Origin: Plumapathes pennacea
Taxonomy: Eukaryota; Cnidaria; Anthozoa; Antipatharia; Myriopathidae
Assembly: GCA_964036295.1 (NCBI GenBank)
Contig: OZ038467.1
Span: 7,758,170-7,822,169, forward strand
DNA: 64,000 bases
Direction: 5' to 3'
Shown here in pieces: positions 1-12,192 of this stretch. The notes under the pieces are model-generated. The model made no database searches, was not told the DNA's origin, and worked only from the letters and a program-made list of their open reading frames with translations. How positions within the stretch are numbered: the stretch's first letter is position 1; each line of letters begins with the position of its first letter. The position numbers and the translations under genes are program-made.

Positions 1-1503
1 ATAGTAACTTTTAATTTTTAATTTTATAATGATATAATCAATACAAAAATAATCTTTCAATAATCAAGAATATCTGATTTGAGGTTTTGTTTGAATGTAG
101 ATTTTCTGTTTGACTTTTTGTAGATTTCTTTGATGGAGTTCCACGCTTTTACTCCTTGAAATCCTTATTGAATAAATGTTTTTTAGAGGCCAATCTATTG
201 TTGTAGTCTGCATTTTCACGGTTTCTTTGTAAAGCTATCGGAAGTTACAGTATATAATGACGAACCCTGTTGTATATTCAGTAACCCGCCCAACGAGGGG
301 GCAAGTATACTCGAAAGATTCGTTTTGTACGGAGACTCTCCGAACAGCCCTCAACCCCTTTGTAATCCTTCTATTAAAGAGACTCTCTCACCGTAGATGC
401 TTTGCGCGCCCGGTAACCAACGGCGGCCATTTTCGAATACACGAAAATGGCGGATTCTCTTTTTTCTTTGTTTTATCGCGAAATAAATCATCACAAACTC
501 AGAAAGTATAGTGAATATGGAGAGCAGCGATAATCAAATCAACGTGAGCTAACGTGGGCGCCTCAGGAAAGTCGAGCTCCGGATGTAAATACAGTCAAAC
601 CTCTACTAAGCTGCCACCCTTGGGGATTGGGCAAGTGGCCGCTTAATAGAGGTTGGCCGCTTATAGAGGTTCGCCAGAAATTAACATAAGACGTGTCGTG
701 TTCTAGATGCAGTGTTTTGAATAACATGTTTGCTTAATTTCTGAAAGTGACACTGCCTGCTGTCTTGTTGTCGTTTCTCACAGTTGCCGCCTTTATCAGC
801 TTGGATTACAGGCTCTTTTCTTTTATCAGTTACGTCAAAGAAGGCCAAATTGAATTCTTCCTGGCCGTTTAATCGAGGTTAAAACAATAGAAAATCACTC
901 ATTGGGACGGCACAGGGTGGCCGTTTAATAGAGGCTATATTTGCAGTAAAGTAATAACATATTTTTCGGGACTTTGACAACTGGCCGCTTAAAAGAGGGT
1001 GGCCGCTCAATAGAGGTTTGACTGTATAAATATGGGCGCGCAAAGCATCTACAGTGAGAGGTCTCTTTTATTACAGTGGAACCTTCATTACGGGGACACC
1101 CTCGGGACTAGGAAAAGTGTCCCCTGAATGGAGGTGTCCCTTGAATGGAGGTACTCAATAGAAGGATTATGTGAGCGTTTATTTTTTCGGGCCAAGGGAA
1201 GAGGTTTCACTGCAACATATCACGGGACTGAAATAGAGGCCCATTTCTGTGTCTCGTGTAAAAGAGGAACTCTATGTATCTGTAGTTAGGAAGGAACTGA
1301 CCGTTAATAGTTCTATAATTGTACCGATCTATCTATACTAAAAAATATATCAACAAGCATCTAATTTGATGCGCTTCATTTGTCTTGTAGTGAAATTTAG
1401 CCAATGAGTCACGCCGATCACATAATATAGTGTCAGCGGACATCTCTCACTACCCCTCTTTGGATCTCTCTGTCACGCGGTTGTCATTTTCTCAGAACAG
1501 ATC
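1..1503. other. Intergenic, upstream of the TIR receptor gene
   Basis: No convincing coding exon is visible. The stretch holds a MITE at 590-1026 and, at about 1075-1165, a degenerate half-copy of a related element with the same 'gtgtccc..gaatggaggt' internal units. The only long frame, at 257-511, starts at ATG but has no codon character and no splice context, so it was not called. Confidence 0.5.
590..1026. mobile_element. MITE with TACAGTCAAACCTCTA terminal inverted repeats, TA-flanked
   Basis: The left end reads TACAGTCAAACCTCTA and the right end is its reverse complement, TAGAGGTTTGACTGTA. TA at both outer edges suits Tc1/mariner-type insertion. The interior carries repeated units of the form 'tggccgcttaatagaggt'. 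There is no transposase frame, so the element is non-autonomous. Related elements occur at 30875, 31832, 39909 and, degenerately, 56450. Confidence 0.75.
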
Positions 1504-3997
1504 ATGGAAGAAACGCTCATTTCCAGGAACTGTCTTATCGTCAGGATGTTCAGGATGGTTTTACCTGCGCTTTTTCTCGTCGTTCTGCAGTTCACACCAG
1601 GTAAATATCTGCGTAGTGTTTCAGCAAGTCTGTGGACTGCCGGAGTTTGTGACACTGAGCTGTGCCACAGTCCGGAGGCAAATTAACACATTCCTGCCTC
1701 GTCCTGTGAGAGCCACAGTCCGGAAGCAACACATAATACGGAATACGGTTTTGTTCCTGCCTTGTTCTGTCAACTAAAGCTACTCATTGCTCCGAATAGT
1801 CTTGCTACAACCCGTAGCCTTTTAATGGGGAAATATAAGCAGACTGTAACTCAGCTATAGCTAGCCAGAGCAGTCAGGTGGTCGCGGTAGTGTCAGTAGT
1901 TTCGCTTTCATTATTAGCTTATACTCACATACTATGACAGTCTCTGGTCAAGGTATAAATTAGGGTCGATATATAACCACTGAAGTATAATCTCGGTTTT
2001 GTTTTGTCGGGTTTTTTGAGATACAAAGTTGCATGTTCAAGACATTTTAATACTGTGCATTCTCCCCGTAGACAAACATTTTATTGTTTAGCTTTATTTC
2101 CCCTGAAACTACTGCAGAGGATACTTTCTAATAACTGTTTCTGTATAAAAATTACAGGCCTCTCCAGAATTATAATAGTTTTGCCCTAATACCAGTTAAA
2201 CTTTAATGGATATAACACCTATTAACCCATTCACTCCCAAGGGTGATCAACTTCAATTTTCTCCTTCAGTTTCTCACCAAAGATATATCATTACAGTATG
2301 GAGAAGTTGGCTTTTGATAGCTTGCTCAGATGACAGCTGGGAGAATCTGCCTCTTGAACTTGGGAGTGAAAGGGTTAATAAGTATATGTAATAGGTGGAC
2401 TACATACTGGCCATTTTGGAAATAATTGGATGAAGAAATTCCAGAGGAATTTTTCAGAGGAATTTTTTGAATTTAGTATATTTCCAAATTGGACAGTATT
2501 GTAGTGTGTAATATAATTATGATTAATAATTATTAGGATAATAATTATACCAATTATTGATAATAATTACAATTTTTGAATATAATGAAAGTATTATTTG
2601 AAAATTAGCATAATTGTTGAACTGTTACAAACTATTTATGACTTCCTCAACAGGATCCTTTGCAGAACAGCTCTCTGCTGAAACCATACCAATATATGAA
2701 GAGATAATTAGAAATCCAAATGACTCCACTGTACTCAACTGCACAGTGTCTTCTGGTGGACCTATTAAATCCTTAACTTGGAAAAAAGATGTTGAAACAC
2801 TTAAGACTGTTAACAGCTCTGCAGGACCTATCTATTGGCTGGATCTTTTGTTGAATGGGAATCGTGAGTCAGCAGGAGTGTATACATGTGAAGCTGTTGG
2901 CAAGGACAATAAAAGTGATACAGCAGATGTCGCAGTGCACATCCAGGGTATCGTTGCAGCACTCGATTTGATACATGATACATTAGAACAGTCAAGTAAA
3001 GTGGTTATTTTGCAGTGTGATAGCCTGCATGACCTTCTACAAATGTATATGTGAGGTTTTATAACTAAACAATGTTTCAAAACTGTATCTGTTGGGTGGC
3101 AGATCAGAGGCAGATCCAGAAAAAATTTCCAAACCTTAGAGGAGAGTGGGTGAGAATCTGGGGGTATATGTTGGTCCCTAGGAAAATTTTAAGATTGTAC
3201 ACAATATTAACACCATTTCCTACAAACCCATCTGAATCCTGAACCCCACAGATACCAGATAAGTATAGACAAAACATGTACAGAAAATCATCATTACTGC
3301 GTACTTTACATGGCTATTTTTGGTTTCTATATAATTTAACAATACTGTAGAATACTGCATTATTTTTGGTTTAGTTTACCTGGCTACTATACCTCATTGT
3401 TCCTTTTGGTCTATAATTTTCTTTTTTCAGGAAGTCCTCAAATGATACATGGATATTACAACAAGTATTCTTCCCATAGCCCTCAGGCCCCAAATGTTAA
3501 TGAGAATTTGGACCTAGTGTGCTCTGCAACTGGGTTTCCCAAGCCCCATTTTGAGTGGCTAAGGAATGGTGTCAAGATCAATACGGGATCTGGTGCCAAT
3601 GAAGGAATTATTCTGCATCGTAACTACGAAGTGGAAAAAGATGGCATTAAATCTATTTTGCATATCACTGCAATTCAGAAGGAAGATAATAATGCATATT
3701 TCATGTGTGTTGCTAGAAATAAGTTTGGTAATGCAACATCACACCCCATCAAAGTCATTGTTGGTGGTAAGTGGAGATACACATATTTTATTTACTGTAA
3801 AATTTTAAGCGCTTGCTTGCAAAATATTTGCAGGAATGACTGTTGTGCTAATTGATTTTATTCATACAAGACTAAAATCTGTAATGCCCAGATTATAAAA
3901 TTCCCTGATTAGTAAGAATATTGATAGATCCCATGCAGGTAAAAGTGGTGTTGATTGAATTTATGGGCTGAAAATCATTTCTTTCACTTTCTTTTGT

Positions 3998-4028
<31 letters not shown>

Positions 4029-5744
4029 GACAGCTAGCACTATTAGTTGTACATTCTGAGATATCAGGCCACCACAGAAGGTTTGGTTGTGGTACATTGT
4101 AGCTATTCTGACTGTGGGTGGATATGTGGAGGGTGGTGGGAAGTATCATAATATTGTGCTGCTGGGCTGATGTGCACTGTATTAAAAATTTTGTTACTCA
4201 TTGCAGACAGTCCACTTCGCCCTTACACACCAATAATGAAAGCTCAATTAAGGCAAATAAGTGTGCCTGTTGGAGACCAAAATGTGACGCTGGTTTGTAC
4301 TGGAACTCATGCGGAATATGGGGAATCCACTGCATCTTGGAAGTTCAAAGGGGTGAAATATGATGCTGAGATTGAGAACAATTCATCATATGTGGTGCAT
4401 TTACAGTACTATGCAGGCCTGGAGACTCCGCAGCTAAAGACATCTCTCACCATCAACAATGTTTCCAAAGCAGATGAAGGGAACTTTACATGTTTATTAT
4501 TCACTACTGTTACTGGCAGTAACCCAGCAATGGATTCTATATATTTGTCTGTCAAAGGTAAAACCCAGGTGTTTTATTGTGTGTATACTTTAAGGTGGAT
4601 TTCACAAAATGGAAACATGGTGCAGCTCAAACAAAATAATAGAATGGCCCATACAATTTATTCCATGTAAACAGTACAATCACACAGTACCTTGATTATC
4701 AATGCCAAATGAAAGGGTTGGGTTGTTATGCTTTGTTTTCCTGGGCTGATTCACTTAATCCCTACATTATATGACAAGAGTCAGACTGTAACAACATTTG
4801 GATGTAAAGATCAGGACCGATTTATAGAAATGCCTGCATAACTGTTAATTTGATTTTTTTCTGTGCAGAAATTAGTCAGCCAGCTGAAATGACAGGGGTG
4901 AGGATCAGTGCTTGGATTGTTGGCCTTATAGTATCTGCAGTTGTACTTGCTGTTGGGGTTCTTGTTGCAGCTTTTGTGTATCATTTCTGGTACACTAGGG
5001 AGAAAAAGAGAAAGGATCAGCTTGCCCAGAAGTGTAAGTCAACTGGTATTATTATTCTTTTGCCTTTTCCAATGTCTAAAACCTTAACTGTCTGTGCAGG
5101 TCCAATCTCAACAAAATTACAGGTGGGAGGTACAGGCTGGGGGTCTGGGCCCCATTAGGCTGCTTGAGTCCAGTTTTCCTGAAATACTTCACTGCAGTTC
5201 ACTTAGTCTTACATATACATGATTTTACCATTTCATTTTTTATATTTTTTCAGATGACACAGATGGCAACCTTTTCAAAAATGATGTGTTTATCACATAC
5301 AGTGGAAAAGATTTTGGCTGGGTGGATGAAGCAGTTATTCCTCTGTTTGATGAACACAATGTGCGATACATAATTCATTCCCGTGACTTTGTGCCTGGAA
5401 AAGCTGTAGCAGATAACATGGCTGACAGTGTGTATCAAAGTCGGAAAGTTTTGGTTGTGATGTCCAAAAACTACATGGCAAGTGGATATTGCAAAGAGGA
5501 GATGCAGATGGCACTGCAAAGAAGTTTGGATGGTCAGGGATCACCTGTGATTGTGATCAGAATTGACAACATCAAGAAGAAAGAGCTTCCTAAGAGTCTG
5601 CGTAACAAGACATTTCTTGACTACACCAGCAGAGAGGAAGAACAGACGTGGCAGAGAAGGTTGCTTGAAATTGTCAAGGTACCCGAAACCTTGAATGAGG
5701 AGCCAGGAGAAAATGAGGAGGATCAAAGCAACTTGTTAGTCTGA
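1504..5744 (+). CDS. IL-1-receptor-like protein: three Ig domains, one TM helix, cytoplasmic TIR domain
   Basis: Spliced CDS of six exons: 1504-1600, 2654-2947, 3431-3766, 4207-4557, 4869-5033, 5254-5744. All five introns are phase 1 and GT-AG; the product is 577 aa. Exon 1 encodes a hydrophobic leader (MVLPALFLVVLQF). Exons 2-4 each encode one Ig domain with paired Cys and a Trp (LNC..LTW..YTC; LVC..FEW..FMC; LVC..ASW..FTC) and many N-glycosylation sequons. Exon 5 encodes the membrane helix followed by a basic stop-transfer stretch (REKKRKD). Exon 6 encodes a TIR domain with box 1 (DVFITYSGKD), box 2 (SRDFVPG) and a C-terminal region ending in an acidic tail. The architecture equals vertebrate IL-1R/IL-18R; such Ig-TIR proteins are known in corals and Nematostella. 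Signalling through a MyD88-like adaptor is inferred. The start could instead be an internal Met in the leader. Confidence 0.92.
2222..2378. mobile_element. MITE with TTAA target site and CCC(T/A)TTCACTCCCAAG ends (piggyBac-like)
   Basis: It sits in intron 1 of the TIR gene. It begins TTAACCCATTCACTCCCAAG and ends with the inverse, CTTGGGAGTGAAAGGGTTAA. TTAA at both ends and termini starting CCC are typical of piggyBac-type insertion. No coding capacity. Related copies lie at 8904, 39506, 52618 and 55820. Confidence 0.75.
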
Positions 5745-6083
5745 TTATTGTGACAAATCCTAGGCCCTTATTCTCTCAACATACCCTGAAGATATAATGT
5801 AAATTAGCTGAAATAATAGGTTTTGCTCGTTTGCATTGTAATCAATTATTGAATCATGTGAAGTTTGATGTTTGAAACAGGGCTAACTTTTTACAAACAA
5901 TGTGATGCACTGAACAGAGTGTTTGAATTCATTTCCTAATGCTGGAAGTGATTCGTACCCCATGATACATTTGACTCAAGGCCTGGGAATATGACAGTCA
6001 CTGAGATAGGTGACTGGCTAAAAACCCAGTGGCCCCCTCCCCCCTGGTAAAGAGAGCCACATACAGTCAGGTGGTCATGAGGT

Positions 6084-7203
6084 CTAGTCAGCTGGGAGTT
6101 TTTTGAACCAGTTTTCTATTCTTTCCTCAAGGCAGGTTGTAATTGTACCATTGGGACCCATGCTGAGGTATCGCCTTTCTTGTGCCGGTACTATTGATTG
6201 TAATGCAATGCAGCCTGCACCGACTTTGTGGACTTGAAAGTAAGACCTGTCTCCCAGACTTTTCTGCTCCTGGGAAGAGAATAACACACATAATTCTATA
6301 ACAAGTCATGGACAGTTGCATTATTATGTATTTTGGCAATTGGTCACAAATTTAAAAGCATTTTTTTGTTATAAGGTGTGTATTACAGCCTGTATAATTT
6401 TTTGTTATGATCAAACTGCAGTGCAGTGAGTTAGAACTAACCTCAACAACCACATGGTCATCTGCAATTCCAATGAACTGTTCACTCTCAACACTCTGAA
6501 TCCTGTAGGTAAAAAAATTGCAACGATTTCCGTAGTAGATGTAAAACATGGCTGAAAAATAAAAAACAAACAAACAAAAAAAACCAAAAAAACAAAGAAT
6601 TAAATTAAATCAAATAAAAAATAACTGATACTTGTTTATAATATCATTGTCTGACTTTCAAAAAATTAAGCTGCCTGTTAAAAAACCACAATATCAGGCT
6701 TTAGTAACCTGCCTAAAAGAAAGGCAGGACTACAACTAATTTATGTCAAAAAACAGATGTTATAAGTGCATATGATACTGTCTGAGTCTGGGCCCAGCTC
6801 CAAGCAAACTACTTGTTTAGCCCGAGAAGAGAATCTTTCTGTATGGCTCAACTATTACTACCCTGGGTTCCAGAGGTTTTCCTTCTGTTATGGAGTCGCG
6901 CTGCCGTCCTGCCTCATTCTCTGGAAGAAAACCTCTGGCAGCAGGTCACCGGGTACTTTAATATTACACAATTTGAAAGTGCAATTGAGCTGTATGCATT
7001 TATGAATCACCAGCTCAAGCATTTATGGAACTATACGCACTGTATTTATCGTCGTCTGTTCCAGTGACTGTTATGCGTCCGTCTTCGGCCACCTTTAGCA
7101 GAGTTCCTTCATCGTCCCACCATGCTAGCCACCAGGCGTAGAGTTTGTTTATCCAGCCACGAATCGTAGACAGAACTGATCTGTTCGAATCATCGTGACT
7201 CAT
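6084..7203 (-). CDS. Divergent FGF-like beta-trefoil protein A
   Basis: Three coding exons on the minus strand: 7203-7041, 6551-6442, 6269-6084; 152 aa. Introns are phase 1 and phase 0, the two positions that interrupt the core of vertebrate FGF genes, and the 110-bp middle exon is close to the FGF norm of 104 bp. Recognisable signatures are KLYAWWLAWW followed by LLKVAEDGRITVTGTDDDKY (FGF 'LYCxNGGxxLxIxPDGxVDGTxxxxxPY'), SVESEQFIGI (FGF 'GVESGLYLAM') and RRYLSMGPNGTITT in exon 3 (FGF 'FVALNxKG'). There is no signal peptide, as in FGF1/2/11-14 and most IL-1 family members. The first donor is GTGCGT, weaker than consensus. Divergence is high, so another beta-trefoil cytokine family cannot be excluded. 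The gene converges on the TIR receptor gene and diverges from TRNAU1AP. Confidence 0.68.
6858..6950. repeat. Short foldback repeat (TACCCTGGGTTCCAGAGGTTTTC arms)
   Basis: Inside intron 1 of FGF-like gene A, 'ccagaggttttc' near 6870 is followed about 55 bp later by the inverse 'gaaaacctctgg'. It looks like a small foldback or MITE fragment. Open frames on both strands here are products of this repeat and are not exons. Confidence 0.4.
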
Positions 7204-7873
7204 CCTCGTATAAGACAAGAGTTGAAAACGGCCCGCCGGTTTTCCGTAAAATCACAAAGATCCATGACTATCAACTCAAGTGCCTACGGATCCACACACA
7301 TTAATAAATAACGGCACTTTCAGGTTTTCCGTTTACCTTACCTCTTCCAAAGACATTCTTCAAGAGGTCACTCCCGCTGCAAATTGTCAAGTTCAGGTGG
7401 GACGAAAATGCCACAAAACGTTGCTTCCTGGTGAAGGGGTGTTTTCTCATCAGTTTCAAATTTCCATACGGGGGAGTTTGATTATTAACCTCCTCGGATT
7501 TCCGCCGGAAGTAAATCACGGCCCGGGGGAATCCCCAAAATCCTCGATCCGTCGGAGAGGGAGGAATAACAAACCCTTTCTATTACCATACACTCACATT
7601 GCACTACTGTACCGCATTCGTAAACAAGTGGAGCAAACTTTTACTTCGCTTTCAGTAAACTTTGAGATGTAAAACAGGAACTTTAGTCCCAGGGCCCGTG
7701 ACTCGGCGTGAGTTTCAGGAGCGGTTACCTTTTTGCATTTGTTGTTTGCGCATAATTTAGCCGAGAAGCCGCTGACAGTTCGATTCTTTGTGGTAACTCA
7801 CGCGGTATCGCGCGAGTTTGGTGCGTTTTTCTTGTTTTGCGTATTGTGTCTCAAGTATTGTTCTTGGAACAAC
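7204..7873. promoter_or_regulatory. Shared bidirectional promoter region between FGF-like gene A and TRNAU1AP
   Basis: 670 bp separate the two divergent start codons. No clear TATA box is visible. The TRNAU1AP-proximal half is CpG-richer (for example 'cacgcggtatcgcgcgag' near 7799), as expected for a housekeeping promoter. A 130-codon plus frame at 7280-7672 crosses this region but has no supporting features. The promoter role is inferred from gene arrangement alone. Confidence 0.45.
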
Positions 7874-10490
7874 ATGGCGAGTTTGTGGATGGGAGATGTA
7901 AGTATTACCTAATTTATTATGCCTCACAAGTTTTGATAATAAAGTTCGGTAACGGATTGACTGTATACAAATAGAGTATCACCACACATGGCCAATTTGT
8001 GTTTTCTTTCTCTTCGTAGCTGGATAGTTATATGGACGAGGCGTTCATAACAAGTGCTTTTGCTGCGATGGGAGAAGCGGCTGTTTCAGTGAAGATGATA
8101 AAGAACAGAGCCACGGGGTAAGGCCAAATGTGTACTGCAGTATGTTCAGTATGGATAATCCAGTTATAGTATTTATACCTGGGTATCCTTTGTGTAAAGG
8201 TGTCCATCTATAGGCAGTTGTCCACTGTGGAGGCGTCGATTGATTGGAGGTGTTTATTGTCGTGTGTCCATTATAAATAGTTGACCATGATTAGGCAGGT
8301 GTCCATTGTAGAGATGTGTCCATTATCTGGAGGTGTCCATTGTAGAGATGTGTCCATTATCTGGAGGTACACATTGTAGAGATGTGTCCATTATCTGGAG
8401 GTATCAATTGTAGATCAGAGGTGTCCATTATCTGGAGGTGTCCATTACAGAGAGCTGTGTCTGTTATCTGGAGGTATTTGGCATGGGGAGGTGCCCATTA
8501 TCTGGAGGTGTAGGGAGGTGTCCAGGGAGGTGCCGGACCATATTCTCCTTGTCAGTAAAATGAGCTGTGCATCCTGGCAATGAGTAACATACTCTCAACT
8601 CAACCTTGATTAACAGTTTACTTTAGAAGTGATACCTCATCCTTGTTAAACTTCTGCATGTATTTTGTGGTATTAATTTCTTCACATTTTTTCACAGGAG
8701 CCTTGCTGGGTATTGCTTTGTGGACTTTGGTGATATTTCTGTTGCTCAAAAAATCATGACAAAATTAAATGGTCTACCTGTTCCAGGAAGTAACCCAGTA
8801 AGTTTGTTTTTCAATATTCTTGCATTTTACAATTCACATAGTAGATTTGATCTACTGTTGTATAGGAAGTCTCTTCTCTAACTGTAAGTCAATAACTGCT
8901 ATTAAACCCTTTCACTCCCAAAAGTGTTCAACTTCAATTTCCCTTCTGTCAATTTCTCACGAGAGATATTATCATAATTACAATAAGGAACTTTTCACTA
9001 CATCGCTCATGCAGTTTCTTCTTAAAATGTTAGGAAAATACGCATTTTTAGATTGTATTGGTTCTGTTTATTTGGCAGATTAAAAGATTTAAACTGAATT
9101 GGGCAACATATGGCAAGGAGACCAATACTCTGTAAGTTCTTTGTTCTGATCTTGGCTTGTTCATCACTGTTTTTCTTGATTTATTTTACGGTATCACATA
9201 TTTTTCATTCATTAACCTCACTGTTATCTTGTTTTCAGCCCTGAGTATTCAATCTTTGTTGGAGATCTCAGTCCGGATGTGACTGATCACACGCTACAGG
9301 TGTGGTTTTCTGTGTTGACCTAAGCTATTATATGGTAGTTATTTTCGAGTAGAGATGCCTGACAAATTCAGTCAACACCAAACTTTAATGGGGAACCTGA
9401 AAAGAGTTGTGGATGCAGGTCTAAATGTAAGGCTTGAACAGTATTTGGCTTTGGATTGAAGTGTTTTCATCAAGAATGTTTAAAGGGAAATTGGCCCAAT
9501 TTGTTAAAAGAAAACCACTTGACCGTACAGTAAATGTTGCACTGAATTAACCCTGTGGTATATTTTATTGTACCGGTCTATGAAACACACTCCAAGTAAT
9601 ATAATTATGTTTATTTTTTGGCCATATCTAGGAATTCTTTCAGAGACGATACTCATCTTGTAGAGCTGCTAAAGGTATGATGTGTACAGTAAGAGATCTG
9701 ATGATCTGACCACTGAGGTCTAAATGAATTATTTGATGTTCAATGCTTATTACTATTTAAGTAGATAAGAAGTGTTTATTTATTTATTTATATTTATTTA
9801 TCTATTTTTGCCACCAATTTTATTATAGAAACAACAACAGTATACTACGATAGGATATTTTGGTGTAGACAGTGTATTTTTCTCTTCTCTTCCACTTGTG
9901 CTACAGCATATCTAATGTGGCCCCTTTTATTTGTAGTGGTGTTAGATTCTGCTGGAAACTCCAGGTAATGGATTGTATATTTTTCTTTTTGTGAAATATT
10001 ATTGAGTGCATTGTTTGTTGTCTGTGCCAGTGTTGTTGGGATTTCTGTTGTTGCATCTGGAATTAGGTAGTCTGCATGACTTGTGACAATATATATGGGT
10101 ACCCATCTGATAATATTATAAATATTGCTATTCAGTGTGTTTTTGTTCTCAATGTAATTTTAAGTAATTTTATTACAGGGGTTATGGTTTTGTACGTTTT
10201 TGTGATGATGAGGAGCATAGAAGAGCCATGGTGGAAATGCAGGGGGCAGAAGGATGTGGAGCAAAACCACTCAGAGTTAGTGCTGCCACTCCTAAAAGGT
10301 ACTCAAGAAAGGCTTTTCAGCTATGAACTACACATACACCTTTGGGAAATCCCCTGAAGTTATTCAAAAACATTCTGTGTCATATGTCTTTGGTAAGAGA
10401 TTGTAAGAGAAAAGTAAAGTTGACCTTCAACTCTCATGCTCACAAATTAACCTAAGCATTTTTAAACAAGGGAATTTTTATGATACTATG

Positions 10491-10535
<45 letters not shown>

Positions 10536-12171
10536 CCAGTAACATCTTACAACATCAAGTCACCAACAGAAACATCTGATTCAAACCCACCAACCTGGAA
10601 ATGAATCTTTTTACAGGCCTCAAGCCACGGCTCCTGCTGCACAGAATGGAGGTTATTCAACATCAACTGCTAACACAGCGACACAACAATACATGCAGCA
10701 ATACCAACAGTATCAGCAATACCTTGCAGCCTGGCAGGGCTACCAGCAGCAGACACAGTATTACCAGCAATATCAGCAGGGTTATCAACAACCTTCCTAT
10801 GGACAGACAACCTACCAGCAGCACACGGTGGGAACAGGCTCTATCTTTCTCTCGTGAGCTTGTGATTCAAAGTCTTCCAGACATTATTTTGTGAAGTGAG
10901 AAGTGAAGAAGTTTTATCACTGAGCAAGGCATTAAACAACCAGTTATCCATACTGTATGGAATATTTTTAGTGACATACTCATTTACTAAAGAGAAAAGA
11001 ATGATTACAGAAAATATAAACGATTCAGTATTTTTATCAACTATATGTATCTCAATATAAACAAATTGATTGGCAAACACATTGTTTGGTATAAATGTTC
11101 AGATTGTACATTTTGCTGAGAGAAAGTTTACAGAGTTAGACACTATCTTTACTTTAATACCAGACTTCTTTTTTTTAAAGGATTATGAGGAGCCAGTGAT
11201 GGACAACACAGCTGAAGGTGAGCTTAGAGTGAATGAAAGATCACATGACTTTAGAACTCCCCTGCAATTTGCAACAGACCTTCAATTTAAATAATCTTAT
11301 TGAAGACCCAGGTGAAGAGGACGGGGTGGAATGAACCCAACTAAAAGAGGTGGAAGAAATGCTGATAAAGATGGAAGAAATATCCCCTTTTTTCTCTCCC
11401 CTCCTTCCACACCCCCTTTTCTCTTTCCCACCTCCCTTCATTTTGCAGTTGTGGCATTGTTATGTACATATCTAACTTTTTGCTTTTTTACGAACAGATC
11501 CCAATCCTCCACTGGATATCGAAAGCGAAAATAAACAAATCATCACCAGAGAAGCGGTACGTGAACTGGTTAAATATTTAACAGCCTGTAACTTGTAGAG
11601 TCGTTTGATACTCCTGTAACTTGTAGAGTCGTTTGATACTCCTGTAACTTGTCAAAGTAAGTACAATCACAGTTAAAGAAACATGTGTTTCTTTGAGTGA
11701 ACTGCATTTGGTTTTACTTTGAAGAAGAAACCAATCAGCAGTGTGAGGAAACACCCTCGCCACTCGCTTGCTTGCTCCTGATTGGCCAAGAATGCTGCTA
11801 AACTTGTTTGGACCAATCCGAAAGCATGGCAAACGCAAAACCAAAGCAATCAAATTATCAGTAATCAAATTAGATATAACAGTCATCCTAAAATGACTCT
11901 AAAAGACCTGTCTTGGTGAAAAAATAAAATAAGAAATAAGAAAAGAAAAGAAAAGCGTAGCGCGAGTTCCGTAGCCAACGTTTCCATTTGATAGTGCTGT
12001 CAGAGTGAAGTTTACTTTTTCACTGAGCCCCTTTTGGTCATGGCTATTATATCTTTTTGCTTTAACCTATGAATCCTACTTTTGTTGCAGGATCTGTATT
12101 TTGAACTTGAGCAGTCTAGATGGTATCCAGTGGAGATGATGCCCTCGGCAACCAAGTCAGTTGTAACATAG
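7874..12171 (+). CDS. TRNAU1AP: tRNA selenocysteine 1-associated protein 1 (SECp43) homologue
   Basis: Twelve coding exons: 7874-7897, 8020-8117, 8698-8797, 9079-9131, 9239-9299, 9632-9674, 9937-9964, 10179-10298, 10617-10827, 11181-11217, 11498-11556, 12091-12171. All joins are GT-AG and in phase; 304 aa. The product starts MASLWMGDLDSYMDEAFI, followed by RRM1 with RNP2 LWMGDL and RNP1 GYCFVDF. RRM2 has RNP2 IFVGDL (SPDVTD) and RNP1 GYGFVRF, then a Gln/Tyr-rich tail in exon 9 and a short acidic C-terminus ending SVVT. This matches the length, start and domain order of animal TRNAU1AP, which binds tRNA-Sec and SEPSECS and supports selenocysteine incorporation. The AATAAA at 12187-12192 lies 16 bp after the stop. 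Confidence 0.93.
8180..8540. repeat. Degenerate tandem repeat of about 34 bp in TRNAU1AP intron 2
   Basis: Repeated units resemble 'gtgtccattatctggagg' alternating with 'gtgtccattgtagagat'. The unit resembles the internal units of the TACAGT-ended MITEs at 590, 39909 and 56450 ('gtccgcttaatagaggt' type), so the array may be an expanded interior of such an element that has lost its ends. Confidence 0.65.
8904..9060. mobile_element. Truncated TTAA-type MITE in TRNAU1AP intron 3
   Basis: Starts 'ttaaaccctttcactccc' followed by 'ttcaacttcaatttcccttctgtcaatttctcac', matching the element at 2222 for about 80 bp. The right end is not recognisable before the exon 4 acceptor at 9078, so the copy is truncated. 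Confidence 0.55.
11586..11652. repeat. Short tandem duplication, 31-bp unit
   Basis: In the last TRNAU1AP intron, 'gtaacttgtagagtcgtttgatactcct' occurs twice in direct tandem, followed by a third partial start 'gtaacttgt'. No function is suggested. Confidence 0.7.
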
Positions 12172-12186
12172 TTCATGTGCGTTCCA

Positions 12187-12192
12187 AATAAA
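12187..12192 (+). terminator. Polyadenylation signal AATAAA of TRNAU1AP
   Basis: A canonical AATAAA hexamer lies 16 bp after the TRNAU1AP stop codon, so the 3' UTR would be very short if it is used. Confidence 0.55.

Noticed and set aside
6084-7203. Calling gene A a true IL-1 family ligand
   Set aside because: Intron phases and motif order fit FGF better. Only adjacency to the IL-1R-like gene and lack of a leader point towards IL-1.
7280-7672. 130-codon plus frame in the divergent promoter
   Set aside because: It has no splice context, no recognisable domain and lies between two well-supported divergent starts.
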